A stretch of 8,992 nt of DNA from Alkanindiges sp. (GTDB lineage: Bacteria; Pseudomonadota; Gammaproteobacteria; Pseudomonadales; Moraxellaceae): contig JASLIR010000183.1 in the NCBI GenBank assembly GCA_030152125.1, positions 1-8,992 of the forward strand. Reading direction: 5' to 3'. The notes under the pieces were generated by a model. The model saw only the letters and a program-made list of their open reading frames with translations. It made no database searches and was not told the DNA's origin. Below are positions 6,465 through 8,992 of this stretch, piece by piece. The stretch's first letter is position 1. Each line of letters begins with the position of its first letter. Made by a program: the position numbers and the translations under genes.

Positions 6465-7667
6465 TTACTTCAGTTCAGACGAACTCTTGCCCAGTTCACG
6501 GCGGGCAATAATTAACTGTTGAATCTGCTGCGTGCCTTCAAAAATATCCATAATTTTGGAGTCACGTGACCATTTTTCCAGTAGCTCATCTTCACCATAA
6601 CCCACACTGGCCGCCAGCTCCACACATTTCAGGGTGATCTCGCTACCAATACGACCAGCTTTGGCTTTGGCAATGGAAGCTTCCTTGGAGTTAGCGATTT
6701 TGTTATCGGCCATCCAGCAGGCTTTTAAGGTCAGCAGACGTATTGCTTCCCATTCTGCTTCCATGCGGTAAATGGTTGCCGCAATGTGGGAAGTATTCAG
6801 GAAAGGCGTGTTGTAATTAGGGTCCAGCTGGTCTTTAAAGATTTCCTTAATGCGTTCCAGAGATGCCTTGGCAATACCAACAGCCATAGCAGCAACCAGT
6901 GGACGGGTGTTGTCAAAGGTTTCCATAACGCCAGCAAAGCCTTTGGCTACATCAATTTCGGCATTACCCAGCAAGTTGGCAGCCGGTACACGGCAGTCAA
7001 TAAAGCTGATAACTGCTGTGTCGGAAGCCTTAATGCCCAGCTTGTGTTCCAGGCGTTCCACTTTCATGCCCGGTGTACCTTTTTCTACCACAAAGGATTT
7101 AATGGCAGCACGACCAATATTACGGTCAAGTGTGGCCCATACCACCACGCAGTCCGCACGCTCACCACAGGTTACAAAAATTTTCTCACCATTGATGATG
7201 TAGTCATCACCATCTTTAATGGCTGTCGTGCGGATGGCCGCAGAGTCGGAGCCACAGCCTGGCTCGGTAATGGCCATTGCTGCCCAGCAGCCTTTAAAGC
7301 GCTTAAGCTGTTCTTCATTGGCCACCGCACCAATGGCAGAGTTGCCCAAACCCTGGCGTGGCATTGCCAGCATGAATCCTGCATCGCCGTAACACATCTC
7401 AAATACGCCCAGCGCTGCCGCCATATTGGCGCCATTTTGTATGCTCTTGTCGGCAGCATCGCCACGCTTGCCCAGCGATGTCGAGTTCACGGCATTGGCG
7501 GAACCATCGTTAAAGCCATCCAGCAGGGAAGCCAGCATATCCAGCTCTTTTGGATAGTCGTGCTCACCTTTGTCGTATTTACGCGAGATGGGACGGAATA
7601 CGTTCAGGGCAACTTCGTGTGCCTGATCAATCATCAACTGGAATTTTTTAGGGTTCTTTAAGTACAT
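6465..7667 (-). CDS. Acyl-CoA dehydrogenase, catalytic-Glu-containing subunit
   Basis: This is a flavoprotein of the acyl-CoA dehydrogenase family, which oxidises an acyl-CoA to its trans-2-enoyl-CoA. Its 400 residues are a usual length. Visible are AITEPGCGSDSA (132-143; the TEP...GSD substrate/flavin loop), INGEKIFVTCGERAD (158-172), LGIKASDTA (210-218), the helix FDNTRPLVAAMAVG (251-264, Thr where isovaleryl-type enzymes have Glu) and IFEGTQQIQ (375-383). E377 in that last motif corresponds to the medium-chain enzyme's catalytic base. The N-terminal domain is unusual: a Gly/Asn/Ser-rich stretch (51-85) takes the place of the common P-x-x-YGG segment. The start is ATG 7665-7667, with AAGGAG (7675-7680) seven bases upstream. 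It lies 22 bases downstream of a second dehydrogenase gene and is probably cotranscribed with it. The substrate cannot be assigned; fatty acyl-CoA is likely. Confidence 0.93.
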   Translation of the reverse strand: MYLKNPKKFQLMIDQAHEVALNVFRPISRKYDKGEHDYPKELDMLASLLDGFNDGSANAVNSTSLGKRGDAADKSIQNGANMAAALGVFEMCYGDAGFMLAMPRQGLGNSAIGAVANEEQLKRFKGCWAAMAITEPGCGSDSAAIRTTAIKDGDDYIINGEKIFVTCGERADCVVVWATLDRNIGRAAIKSFVVEKGTPGMKVERLEHKLGIKASDTAVISFIDCRVPAANLLGNAEIDVAKGFAGVMETFDNTRPLVAAMAVGIAKASLERIKEIFKDQLDPNYNTPFLNTSHIAATIYRMEAEWEAIRLLTLKACWMADNKIANSKEASIAKAKAGRIGSEITLKCVELAASVGYGEDELLEKWSRDSKIMDIFEGTQQIQQLIIARRELGKSSSELK

Positions 7668-7674
7668 GATTTAA

Positions 7675-7680
7675 CTCCTT
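7675..7680 (-). promoter_or_regulatory. Strong Shine-Dalgarno of the downstream dehydrogenase gene
   Basis: On the minus strand this reads AAGGAG, seven bases before the ATG at 7667. It lies in the 22-base gap after the upstream gene's stop. It fixes the start and suggests independent, efficient initiation rather than translational coupling by overlap. Confidence 0.85.
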
Positions 7681-7689
7681 GTATGATGA

Positions 7690-8988
7690 TTAGGCGTGAA
7701 GGCCGGAATGCATGATGGCGGTAGCGCGCAAGTCACGATACCAGCGTTCTACCGGGTGCTCCTTGGTAAAACCATGTCCACCTAACAGTTGTACGCCGTC
7801 ATTACCAATTTTCATGGATTTTTCTGCACACAGCAGGCGTGCTAAATAGGCTTCGCGGTGGAAGGGTTCACCCGCTTCAGCCAGACTGGCTGCATTCCAA
7901 ACCAGTAAGCGCATGGCATCAATTTCAATTGCCATATCGGCAATCATAAAGGCCACGCTTTGGCGGTGGGAAATCGGCTCGCCGAAAGCAGTACGCTCAT
8001 TGGCATAGGTGATACAGTATTCTTTCACTGCACTACAGGTGCCCACTGCCAGCGCACACCAGCTCAGTGCACCCAGGTCCAGAAATTCCTGATAGCTAAA
8101 ATCATCATCGGTTAACAGGCTGGCAGGGGTGTTACCAAAACGCAGGCTTACCGTTTCGGCTGCTTTTAGACCCATCGCCGGGTTTTGGCGCACGCTAATA
8201 GATGGGTGTTTTTCTACTACAAATACCTGTGGCTTGCCCTGATACTGTGCAGACACCAGATAAAACTCGGCTTTTTCACCCAGCAGTACCAGGGATTTTT
8301 CACCGGTGATGCTAAATTGACCGCCAGATTGAACTGCTACAGTTTTCAGTTCATTCGGGTTAAACGCCGGGGTAGGTTCCTGCACAGCAAAGGTAGCAAC
8401 CGGTGGGGTTTCTTCTGCAAAGGCAGGCAGGTATTTTTCCTGTTGCGCGCTGGAGCCCCAGCGGGTAATGGCATTGGCCACACTGATGCTGCTTAGAATA
8501 CTGGCTGCCAGACTAAAATCGCCATGTCCCAGGTCTTCGGCAATTAATACATTGCTCACTACTGACTGCTCACTAGCCACACCGCCGTAGCTTTCCGGTA
8601 GTGCATAAAACAGCAAGCCCAGTTCCTGAGCCTGCTGGTTAATGGTATCCGGGAAAGCGGCCAGGCCATCGGCGGAATGTGCAGCAGGGCGTATTACCTC
8701 GGCAGCAAAGCGCTGCAAGGTGTCACGCATCATCTGTTGTTCGTCGCTCAGGCTAATGTCAAATACGCCTTTGGCTGCACGGGGCAGGCGTTGTTTGCCG
8801 GTACCGGAAGCTGGTTTAAAACTGCGTGCAGTGGCATCTAGAACCTTAAAGCCGGTTTTGCTGCCTTGGTATAAAGTTTTTTCCAGTAACTTCCGGACAT
8901 TTAGCTGATCCAGAATATCACTGGATGCCAACCTGGTCAGCATGGCCAGGCCTAGACCCTGAGCTTTGTTGATGGCGTTATTACTCAT
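7690..8988 (-). CDS. Acyl-CoA dehydrogenase homologue lacking the usual catalytic Glu
   Basis: This 432-residue acyl-CoA dehydrogenase-fold protein is upstream partner of the 400-residue enzyme. An N-terminal extension of about 75 residues precedes the alpha-helical domain, which begins at FDISLSDEQQMMRDTLQRFA (76-95). Recognisable parts are ALPESYGG (129-136), the FAVQEP loop (200-205), YANERTAFGEPISHRQSVAFMIADMA (328-353) and VQLLGGHGFTKEHPVERWYRDLRA (399-422). The protein stops after IMHSGLHA. The usual IxEGTxxIQ motif is absent, so the medium-chain-type catalytic Glu is missing. The helix position used by isovaleryl-type enzymes is Gly (306) by ungapped comparison. The normal TEPxxGSD loop reads QEPTPAFNP. 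It may be a non-catalytic subunit of a heteromer, or have another activity. The ATG at 8986-8988 is four bases from the window edge, so its ribosome site and any longer start are not visible. Confidence 0.88.
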   Translation of the reverse strand: MSNNAINKAQGLGLAMLTRLASSDILDQLNVRKLLEKTLYQGSKTGFKVLDATARSFKPASGTGKQRLPRAAKGVFDISLSDEQQMMRDTLQRFAAEVIRPAAHSADGLAAFPDTINQQAQELGLLFYALPESYGGVASEQSVVSNVLIAEDLGHGDFSLAASILSSISVANAITRWGSSAQQEKYLPAFAEETPPVATFAVQEPTPAFNPNELKTVAVQSGGQFSITGEKSLVLLGEKAEFYLVSAQYQGKPQVFVVEKHPSISVRQNPAMGLKAAETVSLRFGNTPASLLTDDDFSYQEFLDLGALSWCALAVGTCSAVKEYCITYANERTAFGEPISHRQSVAFMIADMAIEIDAMRLLVWNAASLAEAGEPFHREAYLARLLCAEKSMKIGNDGVQLLGGHGFTKEHPVERWYRDLRATAIMHSGLHA

Positions 8989-8992
8989 GTTT

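Noticed and set aside
6786..7661. A 291-codon open frame on the plus strand, antisense to the 400-residue dehydrogenase
   Set aside because: It lies entirely opposite a gene with complete family motifs and a strong ribosome site. Its translation shows no recognisable domain, and it is a codon-bias shadow.
7680..7720. Frameshift explaining the missing EGT motif at the end of the 432-residue dehydrogenase homologue
   Set aside because: I translated the other two frames past the IMHSG segment; neither gives an EGT-like or IQ-like sequence before stopping. The short ending is therefore genuine in this sequence.

Overview
The window reads as ordinary chromosome of a Gram-negative bacterium, most likely a gammaproteobacterium. 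The main reason is a full-length RapA, which is largely gammaproteobacterial. The moderate base composition and the tandem acyl-CoA dehydrogenase pair convergent with rapA would fit Moraxellaceae or a related Pseudomonadales lineage, but that placement is inference. I see no phage, transposon, CRISPR, tRNA or rRNA signal, and no gene-free stretch longer than about 165 bases.

Layout, left to right. (1) 1-612, plus strand: the C-terminal half of hemL (glutamate-1-semialdehyde aminomutase, tetrapyrrole synthesis), followed by an imperfect hairpin. (2) 747-1319, plus: kptA, an NAD-dependent RNA 2'-phosphotransferase with an AT-rich leader and a tandemly repeated start region. (3) 1484-2050 and 2104-2673, plus: two paralogous multi-pass membrane proteins of unknown function, a tandem gene duplication. 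(4) 2748-3398, plus: an RluA-type pseudouridine synthase. (5) 3521-6379, plus: rapA, the RNA polymerase recycling ATPase. (6) A strong bidirectional terminator at 6414-6445. (7) On the minus strand, a two-gene acyl-CoA dehydrogenase operon, 8988-7690 then 7667-6465.

The plus-strand genes between kptA and rapA do not look like one operon. Each of the two membrane genes and rluA has its own promoter-like element, with a perfect TATAAT before the second membrane gene and before rluA. KptA, RluA and RapA all act on RNA or on RNA polymerase, but nothing in the sequence ties them into one pathway. The minus-strand genes are only 22 bases apart and very likely act together.

Two points are most worth following up. 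First, the membrane paralogues have diverged in the middle but keep a nearly identical 21-residue C-terminal tail despite many synonymous changes, and the duplicated unit runs past the stop codon into the next gene's promoter. Second, one dehydrogenase keeps the canonical catalytic Glu while its operon partner lacks a Glu at both known catalytic-base positions and has a degenerate substrate/flavin loop. That pattern recalls heteromeric (alpha2beta2) acyl-CoA dehydrogenases.
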